Below the pieces are notes generated by a model that saw only the letters and a program-made list of their open reading frames with translations, searched no databases and was not told the DNA's origin. The translations under genes were made by a program, and so were the position numbers. From NCBI GenBank assembly GCA_050084515.1, contig CM114274.1, forward strand, positions 36,642,001-36,706,000: a stretch of 64,000 nt of DNA, given 5' to 3'. Origin of the DNA: Blasia pusilla. Its lineage: Eukaryota; Marchantiophyta; Marchantiopsida; Blasiales. Positions within the stretch are counted from its first letter, which is position 1. Every line of letters starts with the position of its first letter. This document shows positions 1 through 13,780 of the stretch, piece after piece.

Positions 1-3000
1 TTTAATACTTTGTTTGAATTTTCATGACAAATAAAATATACAATGAAAATATTTTCATACACTTAAAACCTAAGAAAATAGACATGACGTTCTTGACTAA
101 GGGTATGGGCTTAAAGTCTAATGTTATTAATCAAAATTCTGATAAAATATAGTTTGAATTTAAGTTGTAATTCTTACTTATGTTATATTAGTATAGTTTT
201 CATCCAATTCCTTATAATACATGAGACGTTTTTCCTAATAGTTGTATGTTAATCTCATCCTCATCAATTTTGATTCATGACAAATTTTAAAAATTTGAAA
301 CTTTTTTTCATCTGTTTTTTCTTGTTTAGTTTTTCATATGCATTAAGAATATAGAGTTTTCTCAAATTTGGAAGGGAACATTCTTCAACATCTTCTTGCT
401 TCCATAGTGAAACGTTGTGTTCTTTCTTCCTCTTATTCAATTTCTAATGAAGAACGTTCACCAAACATGCAAAGTTGATTGGTCTAACCTTTTTCTATTA
501 AAAAAAAGAGTTTTAGTTTTTATTCATGATGACCTTTGGGAAAAATATTATGTCTCTATCTCATCTTCATCAATTTTAGCAAATTACCTACGTCAGTTTT
601 AGATGCACATTTTTTCCATCAACCTTTAGTTATACTTGTGGTTACCAACAAATCATTTAATGTTACTCTTTTCCATTTAATTTTTTTGTTGCATTGTTAT
701 TAAAAGTGGATTATATTTAAGACATTAATTATCTATCAAGTAATGTTCTTACTTAAATTCAATGGATACTTGTTGAGCTTATTTCAATCATTGTCATTAT
801 CTTACAAATATATATTTGTAAGAAAATAGATTCTCTAGGAATTAACTATCTTTCTTAAGATCAACATATACTTATATATCCTAAATGGGTACTATGAACA
901 ATTCCTAACTTGGGACCCATCCTAGTTTTTTTTCACAAGGAGAGTATATTTGAAGATCAATTTACAACCTGCCAAAAGTATTTATTGGGGTTGAGAAAAA
1001 CTATAGGCAATATTTGAAATTAAATGGAAGAAGTTGATGGAGACTCAATCACATAGAATGCGGGCTAGTTATTACTTAGGACTGACCATGGATCACCACA
1101 ATTCATGTACTTTCACTTGGTAAAATATAAACATTTTCGTCAAAGTTGACTTATGACATGAAAATTATTCTATGTTAGTTATACTCTGGATCTTACGAAG
1201 AGGAAACTATTTTTATTTTCCCGCACGACTCAATTATAATTGGATGTATTATGTAATGGGGCATCATAATTGAGTCCCATACATCTTCAAAGCTAGAGGA
1301 AAGTTGTGTTAAAATTATTCAATGATTATTTGAAAGTCGAGATTCGAGAATTAATCTCGCGGATAGTGGGATTTTTAGTCAGACTAACAACTTTATATAT
1401 GCTACTCTCAATTGCGACTTTGGTCATGGAAACATACAATAAAGATTCATACTAGAATCCTCTTTTTTTTTTTTTGAGAAAGCAATATATTTTGGACCTT
1501 CATAACTTTTTCATAATTTAGGCTTCAAGAAAAAAGATGGTGAATTTTGTTCTCCAAAATTTAGGATTAGAAAAGCAGGAAAATAAAAATGTAAAATAAA
1601 TAAAATCAAACAAAGAAAAATGCAAAATATCTCTATAGGCATAAGGTGTATATTATAGAGAACATCATTTTGTTTTGTTCCATGTGTTCAATGAATCTTA
1701 TAAGGAGAGATAGGGACATTTTCAAAGAAATTCAAGTTATAGATCTCAACTAAACCCCACTTTAGGTACATATGAAGACATGGCCTTGCAAGAACATTAG
1801 TCGACATACGTTGAGAGCTAATATTATAAAAATATAGTGTGGTGGGTTCATTCAACTACTCCTCTCATCATTAAAAGAAAAAGTAGAAAAAATAAACATA
1901 TCAACCATTCAAGCAATTGAAAATCAAGAAATTCCCTCAATTAATAGTGTAGATTTCATATGCCCAAACAAAATAAGCTAAAAAAAAAAGAATATTGGCT
2001 TATCAATTACAATAAACTCTTTCAAGAAAAAATTAGAAATATTCGATATTTACTATATATCCTTAACCATTGTAAATCTACAAAAGATCATAAATCATAG
2101 TCATCATGTTATGTTATTAGGATTATTGAAATCCATAATGCCTGAATTCGAGATCCAAATTATTACATTGTAGAAACGTATCTTATCTTCTACAAGTTAC
2201 TTATTTTAATGGAGAATTGATGAAAGTCATTGAGATCATTCATTGCAAGAAGGATTTCATGGTTTTTGTACATCATCACTTTGGACTGATGATCTAGCTT
2301 TATAAACTTGATTCCATGTTATCATTTTAATTTGAGCATTAGTAGATTCTAAAATTTAGAGCAAAGCCATTTTTTGATTTCATTTCCTTTTTAAACTTAT
2401 CATCATAATCAATTTGAACATCGTCAAAATTTGTAAATGTGACTTTGATAGCAGAAAAAAATCATTTTTTTGAACTTGAAAATATTTTTCATAAAGCATA
2501 ATTACTTTGTAGGCATGTAGGGTTCAGCCACTTTTTCACATATCATGTGATATATCCTTCCTCATTCAACATGTTTGTATGTTGGAAGGTTTTGATAAAT
2601 GAAAATATAGATATCAAGGATAACAATATATGAATCGTTTGTTAAGTTTCTAGACTTTGTAGAATATTTATATTTGTAAGTAAATACTGACATAAAGAAA
2701 CTACAAAGACAAATTACAAATATGTTTGTCATAAGTTTGCAATATATCTAAAATCAGGTCTTATCATAAAAAAATATGAGTTGTGCTTTGAGATTTGTTG
2801 CAAATATTTCATTTAAAATTTCCTTGATAATAGAAAATTTTGAATCGAAAGTCTTCAACATTTGTTAGATTAATCTTCAATATCTTCAATAAACTATCAA
2901 AAATGTTAATTTAATCTTCAATCTTCAATACTCTTTCCATCTCATGAAATTTTATCTGTATCTTGGAATGTGATCAATGGATTTTTTTATGTACTTTGAA

Positions 3001-5690
3001 ATAAATTATATTTTTTAGAAGAAAAAAATTGGACCCTTCCTCCAATTGATCAAAATCTTTGGAGCCAAGCGAATTAAATTAATAATTACTTATCGAGCAA
3101 AACTAGTTATGCTCAATCTCATAAATGGATCTTAATTTTCATCTATTATAATTAAAAAATATACATACCTTTAGAATCTTAGAATTATCTCAATTATAAA
3201 TTTTAATCCTTGCTTTTTATTGATGAATTTTGAATCTCTTTAACATCATTTAATTTTTGAATTAGTTCTAAATAATATTTGATATTGAAGAACTTATGTA
3301 TTCTTAATTAAGTGAATCTTATGATTTCACATTGAAGAGTCTCGAAGGAAGAGCAATATGTACTTTGCACAACCTAAAGGAGCTTGGAATTTTCCAAGGT
3401 ATATTTTTTAAAAGCGATGTAAAATCGTACAATTATTATTTGTATAAGATTTTCATAAATATCAATAGGAGATAAGTATCATATAGGCTTAAAGGGTTTT
3501 ATTACATCTCAAAATATATGGCTTAAGTTATCTATTTAAAATTTTATTTTTAAATTTATTTTTTAATTAATATTTTTTCAAAAGTTGAAAATGCGAAATT
3601 TTAAATAAAGACATGATAAGAGCCTAAAATATCAACATTTTTTTGTCTTTTAATGCTTAAACATATACATATAAAGCTTACATTAACCAATATTACGCTT
3701 GTTTTAACAAGTCAATTTTTTCTGATTATTCCTAAAATTTTGAGCTTATATTTTCTCATGACTAAAGTAACAATTTTGGAGAAGATAAATCAATAAGGGA
3801 ATAATAATTATGAAGTATTTTTAAAAAAATTTGGGTATGGAAATTGTTAATCATATATTCCTATTTTAAAGAATTAGATTATTTGGATCTAACTAAAGAT
3901 TCCTCCTATAGAGATATATTAATTTATAATAGACGGTTGATCAAAGCTTCTCATATGAGTAGAGTTCCAATATGTTATCAAAAAATCAATTCAATAATAA
4001 ATTTTAATATCTCTCCTATTTTCACTTATTTCATTATCTCGATCTTTTCTTATTCTCGTTGTCTATTTAAATTGAAAATGGAATGTTTGTCGTGGGTACA
4101 AATATTTTATATAACATACATTATTTTCATGCACGCACAAATAAAATAACATAACATAGCATCAGGTTAACACATATCAAAAACACATCATATCCATATG
4201 TACATTGAAAGCACTAATCATATGGAAATCACATCGCTCTTCATAACATTGAATGATAATCAAGTCAAACCCACCCTCAATGTTAGGGAATTTTTGTGGA
4301 CGTCTATGACATATTGGTAGCACTCTACCATATCATATGTTTTAAAGACTCAACTGTGAAAAGAAGAACCTCTTCTAGCATCTCCTTTGGGTACTTCCTT
4401 CTCAAAGCTTCGAGACGATGAGATGTGCACACATATTATCTCAGCCAACACAACATGTTTTTAGCAAATCAAGAACCTCCAAAAAGGTTACAATAAATCC
4501 TCCAAAGCCTCACATATATATAGATCACCAAGAGAGAGAAGCAATTCACTTATCGCCTCTCCACACCTAACTATACATCTAACCTGCTTACTGAGGCACG
4601 TTATATACTCTCGCTTGACTACAAATAGAGTAGTATTTTCCCCTTTATAGATCCTTTGCATTACAAGTGAGATTAAACTAATCTCCTCTAATCTTAAAAT
4701 AGTAGAGATGCTACTTTAATAACTTATATAATGTGCAAAATCTCTCATATTAAAATAAATAAAATAAGAAAAGATAAAAGGTATGGAATTAGTCTTGATA
4801 AAAAATATTACCAAGGAAGTCTTAATGGAAAAAATCCACTACCTAATTTTTTTTAAGACATCATTCGCTCAAAGTTTACATTCCTTAACTTGTAACTCAA
4901 CTAATGTTAGAAAGGTAGATTTGAAAAGAATAAAAAATTAATCAAAAAGGATATTTTAAAATTAAAAATTATCCATGAATCAAAAGACATTATCCCTATA
5001 ATTTTTTCTAACTTTAAACTCAAAATACATGAGATCAACTCAAAATTAACCAAATACATCAATCAAACATTATATAAGAAAATTAGAAAAAAACCAAATG
5101 AGATTCTTCTAGAACTCAACGAGATATCATGATTATGCTCGGAAAATTTAAAAAACTAATATGAGAAGCCTATAATTTTTGTTATTTCCTATCGAGGATT
5201 TTAAAAACAATTTAACTCCAAATTTTGTGTCAAAGAAAGGGCAAGATTTTTTTTTCAATATTTTACCACGTGTTTTCATAAGCGTAAAATGTCTTGTATG
5301 AGATTGACTTTCAGTACTAGATTTTTTTTGAAAAACTCTTAAGCTATAATCAGAGATGGTTATCTCTAGATAGTTAATAGAATCCATTTTAGAAGATTTT
5401 TTTAATTATCATACCAAAAAAGACTAAATGGTTTTGATACAATGAGACTACATTTTCATGGATCAAAATAGATGGCATGAAGATAAGGATTAAAAAAATG
5501 GCTTATTATGGAGATGGAGTTATTATAGACCAATTCAATTAGAACTCTAATAGATTTTATGGGGTAAAAATAGCCAAATTAATATAGGCCATTTTTAAAG
5601 ATTCTAACACATAGATCATATCAAGGCATGAAAGTTTTTTTTTTCAATCATTTAATCACAAGATAGACAAGAGATCGAATTCCGTAAGGA
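1..5690. other. AT-rich gene-poor DNA
   Basis: This stretch is very AT-rich and dense in stop codons in all frames. The longest open frames (about 60-100 codons, for example 3844-4149 +) have no recognisable motif and look like chance. I see no splice-consistent series of coding exons, RNA gene or intact transposon. Nothing more can be supported. Confidence 0.6.
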
Positions 5691-5739
5691 TATCAATTAA
5701 AGCACAACTTGCAATATGAATCTATATTCATAGTTACAC

Positions 5740-6014
5740 CTAAACAGACATTAGCACAAAGGGCTCGAGTTGTTCGAGAACATGGTTTGCAAGAGATGGG
5801 GCCCACAATTATTGCTGAAGGTGGGAGACGGGGCAGGGCCGCGCGGGGTAGCAAGGGTAATTCCTTGGGGTTAGCGCAAGAAGTGACGCGCAAGCACGAG
5901 ATATGGGAGCACGCAGTGGAGTGGGGAAGGGATGTTAAGGTGGTGCCCACACATAGAAGTCCTACCATAGTACGAATGTAAGTCAATGGATACGGACATG
6001 TTCGTAGACACAAG
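5740..6014 (+). repeat. Dispersed repeat, copy A (MITE-like)
   Basis: A GC-rich island in AT-rich DNA. From about 5791 it aligns by eye with 56705-56912 in the same orientation. Shared landmarks in order are an AAGAG-purine-TGGG-purine-CCCA block, an AGGGCC block, a purine-rich centre, a GTGGGCC/GTGCCCA block, and an end reading GGACATGT followed by CG-AGACAC or CGGACAC. The open frames over it on both strands (5709-5981 + and 5693-6013 -) are probably by-products of its composition. It is most likely a non-autonomous transposable element; class unknown. Confidence 0.55.
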
Positions 6015-7310
6015 CTTTATCTATGTGTAATCTTGCTCATAATTATCCAACAACGACAATGCAATATTCAAATCCATGTGGCAGCAATAATTTAATAAAA
6101 ACCTTTCATGAAAAAATAGTAAATGCTAAAGATTGGCTTGAATATCAAGTAATATTACTCTTAGTAAAAGCTTGCTTTTATTTAATCCATATAAGACTTA
6201 TATATGATTGAATTTAAGATGTCAACTCGACTTTTGAGATCTTAAACCTTGTTAAGGCTTCAGTTATGTTTTTCCCCTATCTTTAATCTTATCCTCTTTG
6301 GCCTGAAAACTTAATTTTGTCTGCCCTATGGGGTCTGTCTTGTTTAAGGTTTAGGGTTTAGGCCCTAAGAAGATCTGGTTTATATATATACGAGATCTTA
6401 TTCATGTTTCTAAGATTTATATCCTTTCTGTTTGTGTCTAATGTAGTGACGGTTATAAGCATATGGGAACTATTTCAATTTCTTTCCAATAAAGGGTCGT
6501 TTTGTGTTTTGTAGCTTGAATGCATCATGTAAGTATGCATAAATAAATAATAATAAACATATAATTATTAAAAAATTATATAGTAATTGAAATTTTATGT
6601 TTTTTTAATAGAATCTTGATAAAGATACACAAATTCCTTGCTAGCCATTACAAGGAATAAATCTTAGTTATTGATACTCACATAATGGAAACTTTTGTTG
6701 GTCTTTAAAAAACATTTGGGAGAGAAATCTATAATACTTGGAAAATAATTTATGGGATATATTCTCACAAGATCTCTTTTATTGACTATATGTGTGATTA
6801 AACCTCCACGGTATAATTTCCCAAATTGCGGGAAATAGAAGTTGCTAGTACATTTTTCATGTTTTGTATAATTAATTATCTACTTAGAGATATGACTAAG
6901 AATAAGTATCTCATCCTTCTCAAAAGGAGCATAGGGATACTACACCACTACCCTTGCTAGTTTCAAGTTTATTTCATATTTACCACAAATAATTATTCTA
7001 TTTTGTATTTGTATGATTTGCATACATGTAAAGGAATTAAAACCTTTCTAATTTTAGTCTTTCCTTGAGTTCAAGTTGAGTCTTAAGTAGGTAATAGTTA
7101 AAAAAATGCTTTAGATTATTGTACTATAAATCTCTCGTATCAATCTTTTCTAAAACCAGGGTAAGATATTTACTGATGGGGAAAAAGAAATTCTATGTTT
7201 ATTATATTTCCTATCTCAATATTTTAGTATCAAGATGTCATATGACTCACATATTCCTATGTTCCTTTGTTGTGGCAAAATATAGACAAAGAGTGTTTCT
7301 ACGACTATTA
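6015..7310. other. Intergenic, with short telomere-like repeat
   Basis: AT-rich sequence with no gene I can support. At about 6347-6363 there is a short run of roughly two TTTAGGG units, the plant telomere repeat. It is too short to be more than an interstitial telomere-like patch or a telo-box. Confidence 0.5.
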
Positions 7311-7314
7311 ACCA

Positions 7315-7791
7315 TTGGATGCGGAGGTGACGTTGATCAAGTTGTCACTATTTGTCATCCATTTTGTGCTAATGGATGATGTCTCTACGCCATCGGACGA
7401 AGACATAAATATGTCCACTGCTCAATGTGTTACCATAAGTAGATCAAGTCCACAAGTTCTCACCCAAGTTACACATGATGTACAAGGTGTCAATGGGAGA
7501 CCATCTAGTCCCAAACTTCTCACTCAAGCCACTTTGATGGCTTTATTTCAAAGCTTTCGAGAGGACGTTCGGAAGGATGTTGAAAATTTACGAAAAGATC
7601 TTAAGAAAGATTTGGGGGAGCTTCAGAGAGACATTCATGCAGAGATTAATCCTTTTAAGAGAAGAATTGACAAGCTAGAAAGGACTTTACGAACCTCTGT
7701 AATGACAAACTTAGAAGTTTTAAATGAAATAGAATATGCTACAAGCGAATGCAAACGTATGGGCACACCAACCACAACAGAATCTGATTAA
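7315..7791 (+). CDS. Hypothetical coiled-coil protein, possibly transposon-derived
   Basis: An open frame of up to 158 codons, the best uninterrupted one in the first 11 kb. The real start may be the second Met region near 7372, which removes a hydrophobic N-terminus. Residues about 85-140 are strongly charged and heptad-like, with repeated KDVENLRKDLKKDLGELQ-type spacing, predicting a coiled coil; the N-terminal third is Ser/Thr/Pro-rich and low in structure. I do not recognise the family. It could be an ORF1- or gag-like fragment of a mobile element, or a single exon of a gene. No neighbouring exon or promoter supports it. Confidence 0.3.
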   Translation: MDAEVTLIKLSLFVIHFVLMDDVSTPSDEDINMSTAQCVTISRSSPQVLTQVTHDVQGVNGRPSSPKLLTQATLMALFQSFREDVRKDVENLRKDLKKDLGELQRDIHAEINPFKRRIDKLERTLRTSVMTNLEVLNEIEYATSECKRMGTPTTTESD

Positions 7792-7799
7792 GCCATTCT

Positions 7800-9287
7800 A
7801 TTTAGAAAGAAAAACCTTTTATGTTGGGTGTGATTTAAAAAATAACCGAAAATACAATTTTGACTCATCATTCATTTACATTTGCAGGGAACACGTGACC
7901 AAATCAAAACAAAGATTTAGATTTATGTGTTATTGCAAGGTCAATACAATACAAATTTTTTGATCTAATATACTTTTATCAGTTTTTTATCCTCTCCGAA
8001 GGATTCATCGTATTTCCCAAAATATTCCATCTTGGAATTGAAATATGCAATAATCTTGTGTAAATTAAGAAAAAAATATCCATGTAAATAATTATAAGGT
8101 AATTGATGATCGGATTTTTAGGTATATTACTATTTTGCAAAGACAAAAAAGTGGTAATAAATTCTTAAATAGCCAAAACATGAATAGAATCTATTATTTA
8201 TTATCTAAAAATTCTCATATACAATTGAAAATAAGAATAAAAATGTTTCAAACAATAGGAGAAATATTCAATTTCTTGAATCATATACGATCATCATATT
8301 GAAAAACTGGAAAGATTCATGTATATACACGATTCTTATCATTGTTTCTATGATTTATGTATTTTTATTATATTAATATATTTCTAAGTTAATTTTTGAT
8401 ATTGTATTTATCATTATTATTTATAAAAAAATCATAATTAACTCCAAAATAATCAATCTTACCATAAATTGTTAAATATTTTCTTATTAGAAAGCTCCAT
8501 CATGTTTTAAATGTTCTTGATCTCTTAAATACTTTCAAAATAAAGAGTTTATAGGCCAAGAAAATATTTAAATAAGATGAATTTTCAGAACTTTATAAAA
8601 TTATTTTACTTTGTATAAATGATCTTTCATAAATTCTAGAATTAACCTATATTAAAATTCACACCAATAAGAATATGAATCAATCCTCATTCCTTCATGA
8701 CTTGTAATTACTTATTTTTATTCTCCTAGTTCATGGATACTTCTATATTATTGTGAAATTGAGTGTGAGCGTTATAAAAATAAATGGAGTTCATAATCTT
8801 TCTATATTATTAGGGGTTTTACTATTTTTTAACAAACTTTCATTTATTAATACCAGTTAGTGCTTGTGAGTGATTTCGCGATGCACGACATGTGCATATA
8901 TGCCCTCGTCTCAAAATGTATATGGGCCCGGTGCATATAAGCCCCCCTTCTGAAATATGCGTTGGTTTAGGGTATATAAGGGTTGGGTTCATGATGACAC
9001 ATGTCATGACCTACCTGTGTACCCATGTTAGAACCACTCCGCAAATTATAGCATAGATTTGGAAAATCCCTTAAATATGTCATATTTAAGAAGTGTAATT
9101 ATAGTTATATTTTAAATTATGATTCTATCATTGTTAAGACTTTAATAAAAAAAATATCCTCTTTTTTTTAAATGGAAGGAGGAGATAGAAAATGATAATT
9201 TTTCAACAAGGAAATATTCTATCAAAAGGATGTATGTATGGTTTAATCGTAAAGTGTGTTCATTAAGGAAGGAGTATGTTTTTAATA

Positions 9288-9290
<3 letters not shown>
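7800..9290. other. Intergenic AT-rich DNA
   Basis: No coding exons recognised. At about 8890-8985 a short GC-richer patch repeats the motif GTGCATATAnGCCC in slightly changed forms, and at about 8989-9009 there is a small palindromic TCATGATGACACATGTCATGA stretch. Both look like repeat debris. Confidence 0.5.

Positions 9291-9291
<1 letters not shown>

Positions 9292-9342
<51 letters not shown>
9292..9342. repeat. (GA)n microsatellite
   Basis: About 25 uninterrupted GA dinucleotides, seen directly. Confidence 0.95.
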
Positions 9343-9345
<3 letters not shown>

Positions 9346-11400
9346 GATAAAGTATTAAATTTTATAAAAAGGTAAGATAACGAAGTTTAAGATGATTGAA
9401 GAGAACATTCAACATAGGAAGTCTGGATAAAAAGGATGTGATGGGGAAATCCTTCGGGAGTAAAAAAGAGGGAGACTCAAAGAATCAAGAACGTGAAGAT
9501 CACAATCGGTCGGAAAAAAAAAGTTGGCAAGGGGGATGATTAACCAACCCTCCTCTAATGCTCCTTAAGGAATTCTCTTTGTTTCTCAAAAAACTGAAGG
9601 GATAAACTCTATTTCCAACCATCTCCGTAGGAAGGAAGAGTAGGTGAGATAGAGTATCCACCTCTTTCTATTTATCTTTCTTACCCTCTACGAAGAGATG
9701 TAAAAAGAATTCAGGGGAAGGGAGGAAGCGAGCGTCAAAGATGAGGGATGGAGAGAGATTCCAAAGGTGGAAAGAATCCTTACATTTCTTCTAAAGGATG
9801 AATGGGTTCTTTATGGAGTTCCAAATAGGATCCCTCTAGCCAATTCCACCACAAAAGAACATAAATATTACGAGAAATATAATATGAACAAGTCACTAAA
9901 AATTTATAACAAATCTCGAAACATCAAACTAAGCTCATCCATTCCTGCACTCATACTTTAGCTTCAAGATAACATGAACATAGAGAAAAGCTCAACATAT
10001 AAGACTACACTACTCATTTGGTTCCTTGACTATTCGACTATTTGGGAAATAATGCTATTTGATCTATTCTATTCAATTCTATTAAAAACAATCTTACATC
10101 AATGTACCTCGTACCTTGATGCAAGGTGGGGTTCTTGCATCCAAATAACGCTCTTCTCCGTAAACCACTAAACATCATAGAACTATGACAAATATGATGT
10201 CCAAGTCAAGACCATCAATATAGGCTTCTTCTTGTACAAGGGAAACATTTACAATAATAGTGCTAAACTAGAAGTGGACATTGAATATCCAAAAAATCTT
10301 AGTTTGAATTGGAACTTAGGGAAATTATGTGGGATTTAGAATAGAAAATCATTTTTTCATGAAAGAATTTGTCATATCACATACATAAATTCTTTTCTTA
10401 TTGTAGAGAAATTTTGACCTCATTTCTTATCGTTTTATAATATGATTTTCGATGATCTTTCTCAACAACATAAGAGCCTATTTTGGGATAAATCCATGTT
10501 TAACTAGAAGCAGCATTTTTCAGTGATTATGAAATGGAATTAGAATGAAATATACTGGGTCAAAATAGTATTTCTCATATTAGGAGGACAAGGCAATGAA
10601 TTAGGAAACAAGTATATACGTATCATAAGAATTGGATTGTGTTCATTTTCTACCATTATGATGTTTATGAAAATATAATTTATCTTTGGAATATGCCATC
10701 CAATATCTTTGATTTGAGTGAGCCGACTTTATCCCATCCCCTATCGACATAGATATATACCATAGGGACAGTATGATGAAGCATACATTGAATTAATTTT
10801 TTTGCTTCGAAAACTATGATGAAATATCATTGATTAACTCGTCAACATAAGTTATTGTGGAAAATTATAAAAAACTCATGTATTCATTTTAATATTCTTA
10901 AATGGACAACATTTAGCATTTATAAACGTCTCTTATTTAAGAGAATAGTTGGATTTTCCAATATTTATTTTTTGTTTTAATATGTATTTATTATTTTGAA
11001 GATTCTTTTATAACAAATTACTCGTAGGGAATAATATGGATAATGGTTAGTTCTAGGAATCTTATATTTCATCAAGCTAGTGCAAAAATCTCTTCAGTAA
11101 GGGAACAATGTCGTTTATAAAGTTTAGGCTCTATAATATATAAAAGTTGGCATCTTCATATAAGTCCAAGAAATTCAATAAATATCTAAGTGGGATGGAA
11201 GAAATGATGGATAAATTCAATTTAAAATTGAATTTCCATTTTTAGATGAAATTGGATCAAGATTTAAATGGTAAATGGTAAATAGATCAAGCCCATGGGA
11301 CCCAAAGGATCAAAAGGCTGAAAAACACATTACAAGTCATTCATTCACTGACCCAGAAAAATATCCTAAATACCTTCTCCTAACTACAACCTATAGCACT
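9343..11400. other. Intergenic DNA
   Basis: Purine-rich just after the microsatellite and AT-rich further on. Two short open frames (9767-9961 and 9974-10171, +) have no recognisable content. Nothing supported. Confidence 0.5.
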
Positions 11401-11454
11401 TGAGCGATGAATAATGACGTCCCTAATATAACAACCTAAATCATAAGGCACTAA

Positions 11455-11826
11455 CTATAGTAAAGAATAGAAATTCTCCACATCTATTTTATGAGCTAGT
11501 ATAATCTCTTCATACCTTTGACATGTAACAAACACATGCTCTTCATCCTCAATATTTTCTCCGTCACATAATCTACAAATTCGTTCATTTCTACCAATAT
11601 TAAACCATCGTCCTTCCTCAATTCCTCGCCTATGAGACCCAATTCTATGTTGTGCGATAATATGATGTAAGAACGTGGAGATCCGCGCAAGTAGGTATCC
11701 TTGTTCACAATATACAAGCATAGGATTAACATAAAGTTGATAAAACTCCATTTTGGTGCTTGGGCTGCTCCAAATAATGTTCAGAAATTGCTTCTGTAGA
11801 TGCTTGCGGAGTGCCATCGCTTTCAA
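11455..11826 (-). pseudogene. LINE C-terminal zinc knuckle (zf-RVT)
   Basis: A 123-codon open frame holding GRWFNIGRNERICRLCDG followed by EDEEHVFVTCQRYEE, that is Cys-x2-Cys then His and Cys, the reverse-transcriptase-associated zinc-binding pattern found at the end of plant LINE ORF2. Its frame differs from the RT piece upstream, so a frameshift lies between them. Confidence 0.85.
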
Positions 11827-12005
11827 GTCTCAATCGCGTTCCGCCATATTCCACTTTGAAGACCAAGTCACCACATCCGCCATCCACCCTATGGAACGTG
11901 TGGCTCGCAAAGCTTTATGAGGGAGGCGAGAAACATCAAAAGATCTCACCCTTGTGATGTAAGTGATGGTCAAGTAAAGAGCTTCAGCCTCTAGAGGAAG
12001 ACAAT

Positions 12006-13678
12006 CTATTTCGCAAGAAGAATAGCATACGGAGTTTGGTTTCTTACATCCAACTCTTCTTGTAGAAAGATCTTTTGCACCCTCTCCACACGCTCCCAAT
12101 CTGTCTTCTTACAACTAGGGCCCCAAACTTGGGTCCCATATAAGACCACCGGCAACACTAAGCTCCTAAATAAGAATTTCTTGAGACCCCAAGACACAAG
12201 ATGAGCTCTTCTACATCGGTTTAAAAATGAATATAGAGCTTTGTAACCAGCTTCTACTATTTTTTGCACACAAAGTGCCCAACTATAGTCATTAGAGAAA
12301 TCGATGCATAAATATTTATAATTCTTCACTTGTTATAATTGTAGACCTTTGTAAAATAACGAGAACTTGGATCTAGTACCCACTGTAATGACTTTAGACT
12401 TCTCCATATTAACCTCCATCTGATTCTGGGTACAAAACCTTGCCAAAGTGTTGAGGTGTTTTTGTAAAGTAATGCTATCACGTGCTAGTAATATGATATC
12501 ATCTGCATACAATAGAACTTTGATGACAAAGTCCCGAAGCTTGACACCTTCACTATCACATTCCTCCAACCACTTTTTGATATCATCTATGAAAACTCCA
12601 AAGAGAGTAGGGGAGAGAGGGCAACCTTGAACGACTCCAATTGTACTCAAGATCTCTTGAGTTTGTGATCCTTTGATCTTGACCCGAAGGGAATGGTATA
12701 ACGTGGCCACGGCTACTAGGAGATTTGGTGGTACTCCAATGGCTTGCAGCCTTTCCCATAAGAGCTTAGGAGGTACAGTATCAAAAGCTTTCTTGAAATC
12801 GATGAAGCTGCAAAACAAAGCTTTTCCATTGCCCTTAGATTTCTCCCATAAAACACGCAATGCGAAGATATGGTCGATGATCTTGTATTTTGGGCAAAAA
12901 TCAGCTCGGACCCGTGCTCTCTTTAGGAAAGACTCTGTCCATGGCTCAACTTTGACTCCACCAATTTCCCAAACAACTTGGCAAAAATACTATCCACCAT
13001 GATAGTGCGATAGTTTGTCACCTAGTCCTTCCTTCCTGATTTGTGAATAGGAACAATCTCCCGTAGCGACCAGGTAGAAGGAAAACCATAGATAGCAGCA
13101 TCACCCAATAGTTTGGTGAGGATCGGTCCAATACAATCTCCTCCCCACTGGAAAAGTTCAATAGAAAGACAATCCAAATCCTCACATTTACCATTCGCTA
13201 ATCTTCTTAGTTGAGTCATCACCTTTGCTTCAGAGAATAAGCCAGGTATTCCTTCACAACGTGGCATACATGTAGCGTCGGGGAAAAAATATAGCTTTTT
13301 GGCAAAAGATATCAAAGACTTGGGATCTAGAGTAGGTTTTGAAGACCGTACTACTAATCGTCTCCAAAATGATTTGGGGTCCTCATGCAGCTCCCTTGTC
13401 AAGGACTCTTGCTTTTGCCGCAAGAAAGCTCGTTTCTTAGATTTCACCAAGTATTTATAAAGGCTCGTCATAATAAGCCGACTTTGGATATCCTGAGATT
13501 TCTCAACTGATCGTGCCCTTTCTTGCTTGCATTCAGAGTCGAACCACCCATTACAAGGCAGCCTCCTAGCACTTCTATCCCTGTGGCGCGAAAAGAACTT
13601 AGATGCAGTGTTTTTGAACAATTCGATTAGTTGCAAATTTGCCGTGTGTGGATCTGGGCTCCATAAAATACGAGTCAA
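12006..13678 (-). pseudogene. LINE reverse transcriptase domain (broken)
   Basis: The segment 13678-13022 is the linker plus the start of the RT, ending in IVPIHKSGRKD. The next frame continues VTNYRTIMVDSIFAKLF, the conserved NYRPI-type block. The fingers and palm follow in 12860-12333: SFIDFKKAFDTVP holds the first catalytic Asp, QGCPLSPTLF is the conserved block, and VLLYADDIILLA holds the YADD catalytic box at 12509-12498. The thumb-like part (12329-12006) contains LVLPVVLYGTQVWG. In-frame stops separate the parts. Confidence 0.9.
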
Positions 13679-13780
13679 GAGTTCTTGTAAATTTAGCGTA
13701 TAAAGATCTTTTTTACCAGGATTTAAGCAAAACTTGGGAGAAGGTAAAACAGATTGACATGTCGAGAGAGGAATTGCCTT

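Noticed and set aside
6347-6363. Telomere or ancient chromosome end
   Set aside because: Only about two TTTAGGG units, well within chance or a telo-box.
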